From Klebsiella pneumoniae (GTDB taxonomy: Bacteria > Desulfobacterota > Binatia > UBA12015), in assembly GCA_945872365.1 (NCBI GenBank), contig CAMBZJ010000022.1:1-52306 (forward strand): a stretch of 52,306 bases of DNA, written 5' to 3'. The position numbers were made by a program, and so were the translations under genes. The notes under the pieces are model-generated. The model was not told the DNA's origin. It did not search any database and saw only the letters and a program-made list of their open reading frames with translations. Positions 51,914-52,306 of this stretch are shown here, piece by piece. Position 1 is the first letter of the stretch, and every line of letters begins with the position of its first letter.

Positions 51914-52306
51914 ATGGCCATCACCAACCAGGATCGCGTCGGCAAGGCGATGGAGCTGCTCCGCGCCGGGCTCGCGCCCTTCGTCGAGCGCGAGTTCAAG
52001 AGCCAGCACAAGGCGCAGGCCGCCTAGGCGGCGCGCCGCTACTTCGGCGACGACCGCACCGTCGGCAAGAAGCCGGTCGCCGAGTGGGACGTGGCGGCGC
52101 TACTCAAGCTGATGTGGGAGGCGTGGAACGAGATGTTCGGCAAGACGCTCGGCCGCGCGCCCACCTGGTCGGATTGTCCGACGCGAAGGTGGTGGTCACC
52201 CTTGAGATCGAGGCGCACCTCCCGAGCGGAGCGAGCGAGCAGACGGTGCGCGTCGTGACCGAGAACGGCAAGACCCTGAAGTTCAAGACACAAGCCTTCG
52301 AGAGCG
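51914..52306 (+). pseudogene. Decayed Swt1-HEPN / DUF499-type ATPase gene (runs off right edge)
   Basis: The start MAITNQDRVGKAMELLRAGL is typical of Swt1-like HEPN N-termini seen on large DUF499-type ATPases. The frame meets an in-frame TAG at 52025-52027. It then continues as ARRYFGDDRTVGKKPVAEWD and LLKLMWEAWNEMFGKTLGR. From about 52162, in another frame, it reads LVGLSDAKVVVTLEIEAHLP and TVRVVTENGKTLKFKTQAFE, which looks like the C-terminal tail of such ATPases. The ATPase core (about a thousand residues) is missing, so this seems to be an internal deletion plus a nonsense mutation. The downstream edge is outside the window. Confidence 0.65.

Noticed and set aside
52025-52027. Stop inside the HEPN gene as recoding
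   Set aside because: It is TAG, not TGA, and a deletion with frame change follows; decay is the simpler explanation.
50623-52306. Integrated island at tRNA-Val
   Set aside because: No integrase and no repeat of the tRNA 3' end is seen up to the window edge; only the decayed HEPN gene hints at an island.

Overview
The window is roughly 70% GC (by eye) and densely coded. It uses many GTG starts and four-base GTGA start/stop overlaps. The gene content is that of a Gram-negative, probably aerobic, acyl-CoA-using bacterium of the broad deltaproteobacterial type (Myxococcota/Binatota-like): an L-Ara4N lipid A pathway, a type-1 NADH dehydrogenase, family-B DNA polymerase II, MaoC, CaiB/BaiF and acyl-CoA dehydrogenase proteins. 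The lineage is inferred from gene content only. No transposon, insertion sequence, phage gene or CRISPR array is visible.

Layout. 0-2.8 kb (minus): groES-groL preceded by two tandem DUF507 genes. 3-6.5 kb (plus): LD-carboxypeptidase, a serine hydrolase and Mpl, a murein tripeptide recycling operon. 6.5-9.3 kb (minus): a lytic transglycosylase and a NUDIX hydrolase. 9.3-12.2 kb (plus): a Maf-YggS fusion, proC, yggT and an FmdB zinc ribbon. 12.4 kb (minus): a phasin-like protein. 13-19.9 kb (plus): the arn pathway in the order arnB-arnC-arnA(formyltransferase)-arnA(decarboxylase)-arnD-arnT, with ArnA split into two proteins. 19.9 kb: a metallothionein-like protein. 20.2-27.1 kb: the NADH-quinone oxidoreductase peripheral arm in the unusual order nuoB-G-I-C-D-E-F plus one unknown gene, without membrane subunits. 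27.2 kb: a lipoprotein. 28.7-31.2 kb (minus): two tandem CaiB/BaiF CoA-transferases. 31.3-34 kb (minus): an ECF-type sigma factor overlapping a zinc-finger anti-sigma/AsmA-like fusion. 34.2-35.7 kb (minus): a zinc alcohol dehydrogenase and a small Cys/His protein. 35.9-38.7 kb (plus): a secreted protein and DNA polymerase II. 38.8-42.4 kb: purU (minus), a MaoC hydratase (plus), a thermonuclease-like protein and a secreted coiled-coil protein (both minus). 42.5-50.3 kb (minus): an EstB-like esterase, a GT-C-type membrane protein, a selenoprotein, a Baeyer-Villiger-type monooxygenase, a thioredoxin-domain protein and an acyl-CoA dehydrogenase. 50.6 kb: tRNA-Val(CAC). 50.8 kb (minus): acetolactate decarboxylase. 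51.7 kb to the end (plus): a small ORF and the decayed remains of a large Swt1-HEPN/DUF499-type gene.

The most interesting signal is at 45250-45780. Two apparently separate short reading frames are one gene interrupted by an in-frame TGA. Across the TGA the protein reads Sec-Gly-Ser-Cys, the signature of the UGSC (seleno)protein family. A perfect 7-bp stem with a 5-nt loop (AGUGU) starts 12 nt downstream of the UGA, where a bacterial SECIS element is expected. The gene lies in a same-strand group with a thioredoxin-domain protein (CxxC), a flavin monooxygenase and an acyl-CoA dehydrogenase, which may form a redox or catabolic module.

Other unusual features are the Maf-YggS fusion, the anti-sigma/AsmA fusion, the split arnA without arnE/arnF, the rearranged nuo operon, and several genes with TAnnnT boxes placed 12-13 nt before the start codon, which suggests leaderless transcription.
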